DNA of 35,413 nucleotides from assembly GCA_030430165.1 (NCBI GenBank), contig JAUIGL010000066.1, positions 1-35,413 of the forward strand, written 5' to 3'. Made by a program: the position numbers and the translations under genes. Numbering within the stretch: position 1 is the first letter of the stretch; every line of letters starts with the position of its first letter. This document shows positions 15,588 through 22,799 of this stretch, in pieces. The notes under the pieces are model-generated. The model did not search any database and was not told the origin of the DNA. It saw only the letters and a list, made by a program, of their open reading frames with translations. This stretch comes from a bacterium. GTDB lineage: Bacteria > Desulfobacterota > Binatia > HRBIN30 > CADEER01.

Positions 15588-16457
15588 CTAGGGTCCGATT
15601 AGCTGGGTGTTTGGGAACGACTTGGCGATCGTCTCGGTCGGCGTGCTCGGGCTTTCTGGGCTGTCGTGGGTGATCCAGCGTAGTGAGTCGACGCGGCGCG
15701 GACGCGCGGCTTGTTCTTCGGCGAGTGCCGTCAGCTGGGCGGTCAGGGCGATCAGGCTGGTGACCGCGTGCTCCTCGACGAGGTCGAGGGCCTTGGCCGG
15801 GTCGAAGGTCGGCAGCGGGATTTGCGCCGAGGCCTTCCAGATTGCGGGGAGGATGTGCGACGACCCGGCGGCGTCGGACATCGGCGCAAGCAGCAGGACG
15901 CGATCGGCTGGTGAGTAGGGCACGGCTGCCAGCGAGCTCTCGGCGTTGGCGATCAGAGCGCGGTGGGTCAGCCGGACTGCCTCGGCGCTTCCGCTGCCGC
16001 CGTAGAACAAGCCGGCGACGTCGTCCGCCGCGACGTCCTCGCCGAGGGTGAGGCGGAGGGCCGAGCCGAGCAGGGATTCGTAGCTCGGGCCGAACTGGAT
16101 GGCGTGCTCGACCATGCCCCTGAACGCGGCCGGGTCGCGGTCGGTGAGCAGGATCCGGGCTGCCGAGTCGTCGAGCAGGTGCTCGACCTCGGCCATGGTC
16201 CGGTCGGTGTCGAGCGGAACCACGACCAATCCGTGCGCGGGAATACCAACGAACGCTTCGAGATACTGGTGACAGTTGTTGGCGAGAATCGCGATGCGGT
16301 CCCCCTTGGCGAGTCCGAAGCGGGCGAGGCTCGACCCCACTCGCATGCAGCGCTCGCCGAGCTCGGCGTAGGCAAGGGTTCGCTTGCCGTCGATCACGGC
16401 CGTGCTGTCGCCGGCGTCACTCATCGCCTGGCGCAGAGGATCGGCGATCGTCGTCAT
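15588..16457 (-). CDS. Truncated AMP-binding (acyl-CoA synthetase-like) protein, last gene of the aau operon
   Basis: 289 residues corresponding to the first half of an ANL-family acyl-CoA synthetase (normally about 500 or more). The start MTTIADPLRQAM, the RIAILANNC block and VVVPLDTDRTMAEVEHLLDDSAARILLTD are typical. The phosphate-binding loop, normally TSGTTGxPKG, is GGSGSAEAV (153-161), missing the Thr and Pro-Lys-Gly residues. The protein ends at NTQLIGP, just where the YGxTE motif should follow; the acidic, hinge and catalytic-Lys motifs are absent. A repeat-rich segment lies immediately beyond. It is probably a decayed ligase, yet its frame is intact and its ATG overlaps the cytochrome stop (ATGA), so it is still translated with the operon. 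A non-catalytic role is possible. Confidence 0.65.
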   Translation of the reverse strand: MTTIADPLRQAMSDAGDSTAVIDGKRTLAYAELGERCMRVGSSLARFGLAKGDRIAILANNCHQYLEAFVGIPAHGLVVVPLDTDRTMAEVEHLLDDSAARILLTDRDPAAFRGMVEHAIQFGPSYESLLGSALRLTLGEDVAADDVAGLFYGGSGSAEAVRLTHRALIANAESSLAAVPYSPADRVLLLAPMSDAAGSSHILPAIWKASAQIPLPTFDPAKALDLVEEHAVTSLIALTAQLTALAEEQAARPRRVDSLRWITHDSPESPSTPTETIAKSFPNTQLIGP

Positions 16458-16861
16458 GGTCGTCTCTCGTCTACCGGTTCGCTCGCCGCGCCGTCGAGCA
16501 GCCGGTGCCTGGCAGCGATCGGATCGCGCAGCGGGCGTGTGCGCAGTCCGCCGACTTCGTCCGTACTGTACGGCGGGCGTACTTGCGCCGCGCCGAAGCG
16601 CGGTACCAGCCAGTTGAGCAGCTCGGCGAGCCGGCGGTTGGAGAGTGGGGCCTGTGCGACACCGGGGACGCGCGCCAGGTACTCGCGTCCGCCAGGCATC
16701 GCCAGAATCGCCCCGACCTGGTCGAGCGACGGCACCGCGTCGGAGCCGCTGCCGTCCGGCTTGTGACAGCCGGCGCAGTGCAGCACGTAGTCGTATGATT
16801 CGCTGGCGGCTGCCGCGCTGGCGAGCAGCGCCGCAGCGATCGCGGCCGGCAGGACCCTCAC
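16454..16861 (-). CDS. Small periplasmic monohaem cytochrome c (aau orf-2 position)
   Basis: 135 residues. GTG 16861 overlaps the aauA stop (GTGA) and gives a signal peptide (VLPAAIAAALLASAAAASE). A single haem-binding CAGCH follows shortly after, with HKPDGSGSDAVPSL typical of class I cytochromes; a Met in ILAMPGG is a candidate axial ligand. In the Alcaligenes faecalis aromatic amine dehydrogenase cluster a small monohaem cytochrome (orf-2) occupies the same place after aauA, whereas mau clusters have the copper protein amicyanin there. The likely role is electron acceptor or relay from the amine dehydrogenase. No symbol is assigned. Confidence 0.85.
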   Translation of the reverse strand: MRVLPAAIAAALLASAAAASESYDYVLHCAGCHKPDGSGSDAVPSLDQVGAILAMPGGREYLARVPGVAQAPLSNRRLAELLNWLVPRFGAAQVRPPYSTDEVGGLRTRPLRDPIAARHRLLDGAASEPVDERRP

Positions 16862-17415
16862 TGCTCCGGCTGCGCCTCTTCGGCGAGGCCGATGATCAGC
16901 GCCGTCGAGCAGTGGTAGATCTGGCTCGACGCGCCCGAGCACCAATTGACGTCGTTGCTGCGGTAGGGGTGGTAGATCGGCCGGTCGCCCTCGTTGCGGT
17001 TGCAGAAGCAGCGGCCGCACATGCCGCGGCCGCAGCAGTCGTTGTACCAGATGGCGTAGTCCTTGCCGTCGCCCGGGTTGCGACAGGTGCCGATCCAGGA
17101 GACCGGCGCCATCTCGGTTCCCGGCGGGCAGGCGGTCTGGCTGCCGCCGCAACACGAACAGAGGAAGCCGTCGATCGAGCAGTGGCGCCAGTACTCGCAC
17201 TTGGTCGGGTCGCCCTCAGGTCCGTCGAGCTCCGGATCGGGGCCCGCTTGGTTGTGGATCGGCGTGCCGGCGGCGAGTCCGCGCGCGACCGGCAACAGGG
17301 GAACCGCGGCGCCACCCGCGAGCAGCGTGCCGAGCTTGGCGAGAAGGCTGCGCCGGCCGGTACTGCGCGCCATCTCCCTGGTCAGTCGCTCGGTCCAACG
17401 ATCGATCGCGCTCAT
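16858..17415 (-). CDS. aauA: TTQ amine dehydrogenase small (catalytic) subunit
   Basis: 185 residues. An N-terminal Tat-like leader (STGRRSLLAKLGTLLAGGAA) precedes the mature part from about residue 50. The catalytic cofactor tryptophan tryptophylquinone is made from two Trp residues. Here W107 (PVSWIGTC) and W158 (NDVNWC) are 51 apart, exactly the separation of W57 and W108 in Paracoccus MauA. The same offset puts the catalytic Asp at D126 (YNDCCG) and the Asp needed for cofactor maturation at D82 (SIDGF). Fourteen cysteines lie in the mature part, enough for the six disulfides of the family plus two. ATG overlaps the aauD stop (ATGA). Gene order B-E-D-A-cytochrome c favours the aromatic/aralkylamine type over methylamine dehydrogenase, but the substrate is not proven. 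Confidence 0.9.
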   Translation of the reverse strand: MSAIDRWTERLTREMARSTGRRSLLAKLGTLLAGGAAVPLLPVARGLAAGTPIHNQAGPDPELDGPEGDPTKCEYWRHCSIDGFLCSCCGGSQTACPPGTEMAPVSWIGTCRNPGDGKDYAIWYNDCCGRGMCGRCFCNRNEGDRPIYHPYRSNDVNWCSGASSQIYHCSTALIIGLAEEAQPEQ

Positions 17416-18041
17416 CTTCGCCCTCCGCTGCTCGCAACTTCGAGCCCGCCGCTCTCCCTCTGCATGTAGTCTTGAATCGAGGCGACGCCAAGCCGCTGCG
17501 CCTCGAGGAGGCTTTCGAGGTGCTCGCGGGTGTTCACCAGCCCCTGCGCCCGCAGGATGCCGTCGGCGTCGATCAACGCCGCGTAGGGCAGCTTGGCGAC
17601 CTGGTAGGCGATGCCGAGCGAGCTCGACAGAGCGTACGGCAGGTGTTGCAGGCGATGCTCCGCGACGAAGCGGCGGTGCTCTTCCAGGTCGCCGTCGCTG
17701 GCGAGCACGATCTGGAGCGACGGTTGCTCGCGCGGAATGCGCAGCACCACCGGCAGCAGCGTCTCGCAGACCGGGCAAGTCGGCGACAGGAAGAACAGGA
17801 GGGTTGCCAGTCCGTCCGGGTTCTCGCTGCCGACGGCGATCTCGTCGCCGGTCAACGTCGGCACGGTGAGTGCCGGCGCCGGCTCGCCGACCCGCAGCGA
17901 CTTGCCGGTGACCAGGGCGCCGACCGGAGTGATGCGTTCGTGCAGCACGCCGATCTGCCGGCTGAGCGCGAACACCACCGCCGAAAGTCCGACCACCGCG
18001 AGCCACAGCAGGACGTTGGAGATCAGCAGAGCCTCGTTCAT
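17412..18041 (-). CDS. aauD: Methylamine/aralkylamine dehydrogenase accessory protein AauD/MauD (thioredoxin-like)
   Basis: 209 residues. An N-terminal membrane anchor (ALLISNVLLWLAVVGLSAVVFAL) is followed by a periplasmic thioredoxin fold starting at VGEPAPALTVPTL. The redox motif is C-P-V-C in FFLSPTCPVCETLLP. MauD proteins are needed for correct disulfides and stability of the Cys-rich small subunit. ATG 18041 overlaps the aauE stop (ATGA), and its own stop overlaps the aauA start. A longer in-frame extension to 18161 is rejected because it runs through aauE and has no family similarity. Confidence 0.9.
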   Translation of the reverse strand: MNEALLISNVLLWLAVVGLSAVVFALSRQIGVLHERITPVGALVTGKSLRVGEPAPALTVPTLTGDEIAVGSENPDGLATLLFFLSPTCPVCETLLPVVLRIPREQPSLQIVLASDGDLEEHRRFVAEHRLQHLPYALSSSLGIAYQVAKLPYAALIDADGILRAQGLVNTREHLESLLEAQRLGVASIQDYMQRESGGLEVASSGGRR

Positions 18042-18598
18042 GCGGACTCGACTCCCAGGCGAGCGCTCTGCGGATCGCGCATCAACTGATTGGCGGCTGC
18101 CCAGAGCAGTCCGAGCGCGGCGGCGCCACCGGCGATACTGACGAAGTCGATCCAGACCCATGGTCGCGGGCTCGGCGGGCTGAGCAGCGCCAGCGCGCCG
18201 GCGATGGCGATGCCGTTGCGCAGCAGCAGCCAGCCGCTCAGCTTCTGGCGGTGGCGCGGGCCGAGGCAGCCGCAGTCGATGTCGCGCCGGCCGCGGGCCA
18301 GGTTGACCGCGACAGCGAGCGAGTAGGTGGCGAGCAGGGCGATCGTGCCGACCGCGGCGAGACGCGGGTTCGGCAGCAGGGCGAGTCCGATGGCGACGAT
18401 CAGCTCGGCGGCGAGCAGCGCCGTTGCTGCGACGCCGGCGAGCGACCGCGGCAACAGCTGGTAGTTGGCGATGGTGGCGCGGAAGGCGGGCAGATCGGCG
18501 GCCTTGTGCAGCACCGCGCTGGCGAACAAGGCGAGCAGGGCGAGGCGCAGCGCGGCACCAACGGCGGGGTCGCCGGCGATCTCGGCGATCGAGATCAC
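18038..18598 (-). CDS. aauE: Methylamine/aralkylamine dehydrogenase accessory protein AauE/MauE
   Basis: 186 residues, with four to five hydrophobic helices in a DoxX/MauE-like layout. The family CxC motif is present in IDCGCLGPRHRQKLSGWLL, and the helix HKAADLPAFRATIANYQLLP matches the conserved MauE start. It is thought to work with MauD in export or oxidative folding of the small subunit, probably relaying electrons across the membrane. The start is a GTG at 18598 embedded in the aauB stop (GTGA). No other start fits the reading frame without entering aauB. Confidence 0.88.
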   Translation of the reverse strand: MISIAEIAGDPAVGAALRLALLALFASAVLHKAADLPAFRATIANYQLLPRSLAGVAATALLAAELIVAIGLALLPNPRLAAVGTIALLATYSLAVAVNLARGRRDIDCGCLGPRHRQKLSGWLLLRNGIAIAGALALLSPPSPRPWVWIDFVSIAGGAAALGLLWAAANQLMRDPQSARLGVESA

Positions 18599-19806
18599 GG
18601 CACCACCATCAGGCCGCCACCGAGACCGATTTCCTCGAGGTAGCGCACAAAGGTGCCGTCGCGCGCGTCGAAGACGCCGGCGCTGCCGTTCTCGCGGTGG
18701 CGAACGAAGAGCAGCGGCTGCTCGTCGGGGGTGACGACGACGCTGTGCACGCCCTGATTCGGGATGACCGCCTCCATCAACCAGGCGGTCCAGCTGTCGG
18801 GCTCGATCCCCGACATCCGCCGCAGGAAGGCGGCCAGCAGGGGCGGCGGCCCGATCACCTGGACGCGCTGTCGTCGCTCCGCATCGTAGACCCAGATCTC
18901 GTTGCCGGCGTCTTTGTGGGTGCCTTTGCCGCCCTGGTGGACGACCGAATACAGTCGCTTGGTCGGTGCGTGGTAGGCGAGGTGCTGCAGCCCGCCGATG
19001 CGCCAGGATTGCTCGCGCTGCGCGTCGGTGAACAGCGACCAGCGGTCGGCCAGGCGCGGGCGCTCGCCGGAGAAGTCGACGATGTGAAGGTAGCCTTCGA
19101 ACGAGGCGAACATCCACTGCTCGCCGTTGCGTACGCCCTTTTCGGTGAGCGGGTCCTCGACGACGTCGAAGAACGGCTCGCTGGAGGTCAGTCGGCGGCG
19201 GTGGCCGGCGCCGTCGATCTCGACCAGGAGCGCGGTGCCGTCGCCGCACAGCATGCCGAAACGGCGCTCGCCGACCGGGTAGACGAGAGCGCAGCCGGCG
19301 GTGGTGATTTCCTCGACGACGCTGCGCGACTCGAGGTCGACGACGGTCACCGAGTTGGCCGGCTCCTGATTGTTGATGACCAGAAAACGGCAGCCGTCCA
19401 GCACCGCGCCGAGCGCCAATCCGTGGCCGACGTCGGCGGTGCGCGGCGGTACCTCGATCTCGCCGATGACCTCGAGCGAGCGAGAATCGTAGATGGTGAC
19501 GAAGTCGCGGCGCTGGCCGCGATTACCGCGCGAGTAGAACGTCTCGAGGACGTAGGTTTCGTCGCGTTCGCGACAGGGCAGGGGGTGACGCCCGGTGAGG
19601 CTGCCGAGCGCATCGACGATGCCGAGCACTTCACCGCTGTCGCCGTCGAGCAGCTTGGCGTGCTTGAGCAGCGGCTCATTGAGCCACACCCAGTGCTCGG
19701 TTCTCTGCGGCAGCCGCAGCGAACGGCCGACGTCGTCCGGCTCGACTTCCTCGGCGCCGGCGGCCGTCGCCAAGGCGAGACAGAGCCCGATTGCCAAACG
19801 CAGCAT
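18595..19806 (-). CDS. aauB: TTQ amine dehydrogenase large (beta-propeller) subunit
   Basis: 403 residues. The signal peptide (MLRLAIGLCLALATAAGA) precedes a seven-bladed propeller of the MauB/AauB family. Landmarks are EHWVWLNEPLLKHAKLLDGDSGEVLG near the start, SRGNRGQRRDFVTIYD, ANSVTVVDLESRSVV, FGMLCGDGTALLVEIDG, the characteristic WRIGGLQHLAYH and a terminal RYLEEIGLGGG. An insertion near 320 (PPLLAAFLRRMSGIEP to AVIPN) is longer than in the Paracoccus subunit. It is expected to pair with AauA as an alpha2beta2 periplasmic enzyme that oxidises primary amines to aldehydes plus ammonia. AAGG lies 5 nt before the ATG. The BVMO gene ends 42 bp upstream on the same strand, so transcription may begin before that gene. 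Confidence 0.9.
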   Translation of the reverse strand: MLRLAIGLCLALATAAGAEEVEPDDVGRSLRLPQRTEHWVWLNEPLLKHAKLLDGDSGEVLGIVDALGSLTGRHPLPCRERDETYVLETFYSRGNRGQRRDFVTIYDSRSLEVIGEIEVPPRTADVGHGLALGAVLDGCRFLVINNQEPANSVTVVDLESRSVVEEITTAGCALVYPVGERRFGMLCGDGTALLVEIDGAGHRRRLTSSEPFFDVVEDPLTEKGVRNGEQWMFASFEGYLHIVDFSGERPRLADRWSLFTDAQREQSWRIGGLQHLAYHAPTKRLYSVVHQGGKGTHKDAGNEIWVYDAERRQRVQVIGPPPLLAAFLRRMSGIEPDSWTAWLMEAVIPNQGVHSVVVTPDEQPLLFVRHRENGSAGVFDARDGTFVRYLEEIGLGGGLMVVP

Positions 19807-19848
19807 GGGACCTTGTAACCCGATGCGCGGCGGTCGCCAAACGGCGGC

Positions 19849-21348
19849 TCACTGCGGCGCGAGGTCGTACTCCTCGGGCTCGAAGTGGCGCGCGCGGAGG
19901 ATGTATTCAGCGGCGAAGCCGGGGTAGAGCGCGCTGTTGCTGCCGTCGGCGTTGAGGTACCAGCTGTTGCAGCCGGAAGCCCAGGCCATGCGCGGCATGC
20001 GCGCCTGCAGACCTTTGTTGTACTCAGCGATCACTTCCGGCTTGACGTCGACGAACTTCAAGTGCCGCGCACGCATTTGCTGGATGGCCTGGACGACGTA
20101 GGCGATCTGCGCCTCGGTGTAGACCAGCACCGAGGTGTGTCCGGGGCCGGTGTTCGGGCCCATCAGAATGAACCAGTTGGGAAAGCCGGAAACCGTCATG
20201 CCCTTGTAGGCGCGCGCTCCGTCCGCCCAGGCGTCGTCGAGCAGCGTACCGGCGCGGCCGTAGACCGGGAACGGCGTCGAGGCGAGCCCGACGTCGAAGC
20301 CGGTGGCGAAGACGATGGCGTCGAGCGAATGGACGACGCCGTCGGCGGTGGCGATTCCGGCACTGCGAATTTCCTCGATCGGTTCGGTGACGAGGTCGAC
20401 GTTGTCACGCTCGAAGGTGCTCCAGTAGTCGTTGGAGATCAGCACGCGCTTGCATCCGAACTGAAAGCGCGGCGTCAGCTTTCGTCGCAGCTCGGGATCG
20501 GAGACGCTCTGGTGCAGGTGGCGCAGCGACTGGTGCTCGGCGAGAGCGGAGAGGCGGTCTGAGTTGAGAAAGACCATCGGTCCGAACAGCTCGCTCAGCC
20601 AGTAGCGAATGTAGCGGCTCGCCTTGAGGGCGAGCGGATGATCGGCGAAGAACCTTTTCTCCGATGCCGAATACACCTTGTCGGGTTTCGGCATCACCCA
20701 GGCGGCGGTTCGCTGGAAGACGGTCAGCCGCTCGACTTCGGGCGCGATCGACGGAACCACCTGAACCGCGCTGGCGCCGGTGCCGATCACTCCCACTTTC
20801 TTGCCGTGCAGGTCGTAGTCGTGGTCCCAGCGGGCGGTGTGAATGAGCTTGCCGGAAAAGGAATCGATTCCCTTGATGTCGGGGTAGGCCGGCTCGGTGA
20901 GCCCGCCCATCGCCGCGACGACCAGTCGCGCGTCGATCTGCTCGCCGGCCTCGGTCTTCAGCGCCCAGCGGCCGGCCTTCTCGTCGAAGCGGGCTTCGAC
21001 GATCTTGGTGTCGAAGCGGATGAAGCGGCGCAGGTTCCACTTCTCGACGATCGACAGCAGATAGCCCTGGATCTCGTCCGAGGTCGCGTAGGCCCGACTC
21101 CAATCGGCCTTGGGCTCGAACGACAGCGAGTAGACGTGCGAGGGGACGTCGCACGCCGCGCCGGGATAGGTGTTGTCGCGCCAGGTGCCGCCGATTTCGC
21201 CGGCTCGCTCGTAGATGGTGAACGACTCGATCCCCGCCTCGAGCAACTGGATCGCCATGCCGATGCCGGCGAAGCCCGCGCCGATGATGGCGATCGGGAA
21301 GGCCTGGTTGCCGTTGCGGGCGCTTTCTGTGAGAGAGCTGGTTTCCAT
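19849..21348 (-). CDS. Baeyer-Villiger-type flavin monooxygenase
   Basis: 499 residues. The FAD Rossmann motif GAGFAG is at 23-28 and the NADPH Rossmann motif GTGASA at 189-194. Between them is the type I BVMO fingerprint F-x-G-x3-H-T-x2-W-(D) as FSGKLIHTARWD (164-175). GGTWRDNTYPGAACDVPSHVYSLSF, which contacts FAD, and FATGFDVGL are also typical of cyclohexanone- and 4-hydroxyacetophenone-type enzymes. It inserts oxygen next to a ketone carbonyl using NADPH and O2; related enzymes oxidise amines or sulfides. It lies 42 bp upstream of aauB in the same direction and could be the first gene of that operon. The upstream gap carries a family B repeat element. Confidence 0.9.
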   Translation of the reverse strand: METSSLTESARNGNQAFPIAIIGAGFAGIGMAIQLLEAGIESFTIYERAGEIGGTWRDNTYPGAACDVPSHVYSLSFEPKADWSRAYATSDEIQGYLLSIVEKWNLRRFIRFDTKIVEARFDEKAGRWALKTEAGEQIDARLVVAAMGGLTEPAYPDIKGIDSFSGKLIHTARWDHDYDLHGKKVGVIGTGASAVQVVPSIAPEVERLTVFQRTAAWVMPKPDKVYSASEKRFFADHPLALKASRYIRYWLSELFGPMVFLNSDRLSALAEHQSLRHLHQSVSDPELRRKLTPRFQFGCKRVLISNDYWSTFERDNVDLVTEPIEEIRSAGIATADGVVHSLDAIVFATGFDVGLASTPFPVYGRAGTLLDDAWADGARAYKGMTVSGFPNWFILMGPNTGPGHTSVLVYTEAQIAYVVQAIQQMRARHLKFVDVKPEVIAEYNKGLQARMPRMAWASGCNSWYLNADGSNSALYPGFAAEYILRARHFEPEEYDLAPQ

Positions 21349-21471
21349 TTGCGGTGACTACAAATGTCGCCGTTGCCGGCGGCGGTCAACGATACAACTG
21401 GCTGACGCCAACCGATGCGATCCGGGTGCCAAGCGCAGCGAGGCGTATTTTTCTGCAGGGCTGACGCCCTG

Positions 21472-21632
21472 GTGGGAGCTGGGATCTGGGATCTGGGAGC
21501 TGGGATCTCGGATCTGGGAGCTGGGATCTCGGATCTCGGATCTCGGATCTGGGATCTGGGAGCTGGGGGTGGAAGGCCTCATTGGTTTCTGGAGTCGACG
21601 CAACCAACCATCCCCAGCTCCCAGCTCCCGCC
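21472..21632. repeat. Heptad inverted-repeat element, family B (GGGATCT/GGGAGCT), copy 2
   Basis: About thirteen uninterrupted heptads of the form GGGATCT, GGGAGCT or CGGATCT run from 21474 to about 21564. A short complementary arm (CCCCAGCTCCCAGCTCCC) lies at about 21612-21629. It dominates the 370-bp divergent gap between the BVMO and MOSC genes; promoters for both must lie in the flanks (21349-21470 and 21633-21705). Confidence 0.85.
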
Positions 21633-21718
21633 TTCCTCCACGTTCGTCGCGGTGAACCGGTTCATCGCCCACACCGGAAGTGGTATGCGGAGCCCAGCAC
21701 CGGGTTTGGAGGGAAGCG

Positions 21719-22771
21719 ATGTCGAAACAGGATGGAAAGCTACCGGACGTGTCGGATCTGGCGGGTCCGATGCTGGCGCAAGTGCCGACCGCGAATCAGC
21801 CGCTACTGGTCGCTCTGGCCGAGCGGGTGGCGGCGCGCCGCTATCGCGCGTGGGCCGATCGACCCGAGCTGGCTTCCTATCGCGATCGACTGTTGCTCTG
21901 TGCCGAGCGCGAGGAGGAGGTGGCCGAGCGGATCGAAGCGCTGCGTCCGGACGCCGGCGCGGTGCAGGGTTCTCTGGCCAAGCAGTTTCCCGATTTCGGC
22001 GAGCGCTATGCCGCGCTGTTCGACGGCATCGGTTTGATCGACCAGTTGCTCGTCCAGTCGCGCGGCGAGCGCCTGGGGGCGATGACCTGGCGCTCGTTTG
22101 CCGAGCACCAGCCGGACGCCGCGACGCGCGAATGCCTGCTCGAGTGTGCTCTGTTGGAGGAACGCAGCGCGGTGGTCCTCGAAGAGATCATCGCCGGCGC
22201 CAGCGCAGACGCGCCCGCCGCTCACCTCTCGATGGAGCAGCTGGAGGCTGGGCTCGACGAGATTCGTGAGTCGCCGAGCGATCGCGGCGCGCTGCGCATG
22301 ATCGTGCGCCGACCGGAAACCAACCGCCGCGAGGTGGTCGAGCAGGCGCAGCTCGATGTCGTCGAGGGCCTGATCGGCGACAATTGGAAGGCACGCGGCT
22401 ACCGTGGCTCGCCGGACGGCGCAGCCCATCCCGACATGCAGCTGAACTTGATGAATGCGCGAGTCGCGGCGCTGGTTGCGCGCGAGTCCGGGCGCTGGTC
22501 GCTCGCCGGCGACCAGCTCTACGTCGATCTCGATCTGAGCAGCGAGAATCTCCCCCCGGGAACCCGGCTGTCACTCGGCGACGCGGTGATCGAAGTCACC
22601 GCGGAGCCGCACACCGGGTGCAAGAAGTTCGTCTCTCGCTTCGGGCTCGACGCGATGAAGTTCGTCAACTCGCCGGTCGGCCGCGAGCTCAACCTGCGCG
22701 GCATCAACGCCAAGGTCGTCGAGTCGGGAGCGGTGCGAACCGGCGACTTCGTCGCCAAGGTCGAGGGCTGA
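21719..22771 (+). CDS. MOSC-domain protein with N-terminal helical domain
   Basis: 350 residues. Residues about 215-345 form a MOSC domain: RGSPDGAAHPDMQLNLMNARVAAL, GDQLYVDLDLSSENLPPG, SLGDAVIEVTAEPHTGCKKF with the conserved cysteine C301, and FVNSPVGRELNLRGINAKVV. MOSC domains carry sulfur on that Cys to molybdenum cofactor or other metal clusters, or form N-reductive enzymes. Residues 1-190 are almost all helical and Glu-rich (CAEREEEVAERIEAL; CALLEERSAVVLEEIIAG), suggesting a four-helix bundle. I do not recognise a catalytic motif in it. ATG 21719 has GGAGGG 5 nt upstream. It is transcribed divergently from the BVMO. Confidence 0.82.
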   Translation: MSKQDGKLPDVSDLAGPMLAQVPTANQPLLVALAERVAARRYRAWADRPELASYRDRLLLCAEREEEVAERIEALRPDAGAVQGSLAKQFPDFGERYAALFDGIGLIDQLLVQSRGERLGAMTWRSFAEHQPDAATRECLLECALLEERSAVVLEEIIAGASADAPAAHLSMEQLEAGLDEIRESPSDRGALRMIVRRPETNRREVVEQAQLDVVEGLIGDNWKARGYRGSPDGAAHPDMQLNLMNARVAALVARESGRWSLAGDQLYVDLDLSSENLPPGTRLSLGDAVIEVTAEPHTGCKKFVSRFGLDAMKFVNSPVGRELNLRGINAKVVESGAVRTGDFVAKVEG

Positions 22772-22799
22772 GGCGTCTGACCGGTTTCTTCCTTGCTGG

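Noticed and set aside
16454..19806. Methylamine dehydrogenase (mau) with amicyanin
   Set aside because: No cupredoxin gene follows aauA and mauF and mauG are missing; the order with a cytochrome c matches aau. Methylamine as a substrate is still not excluded.
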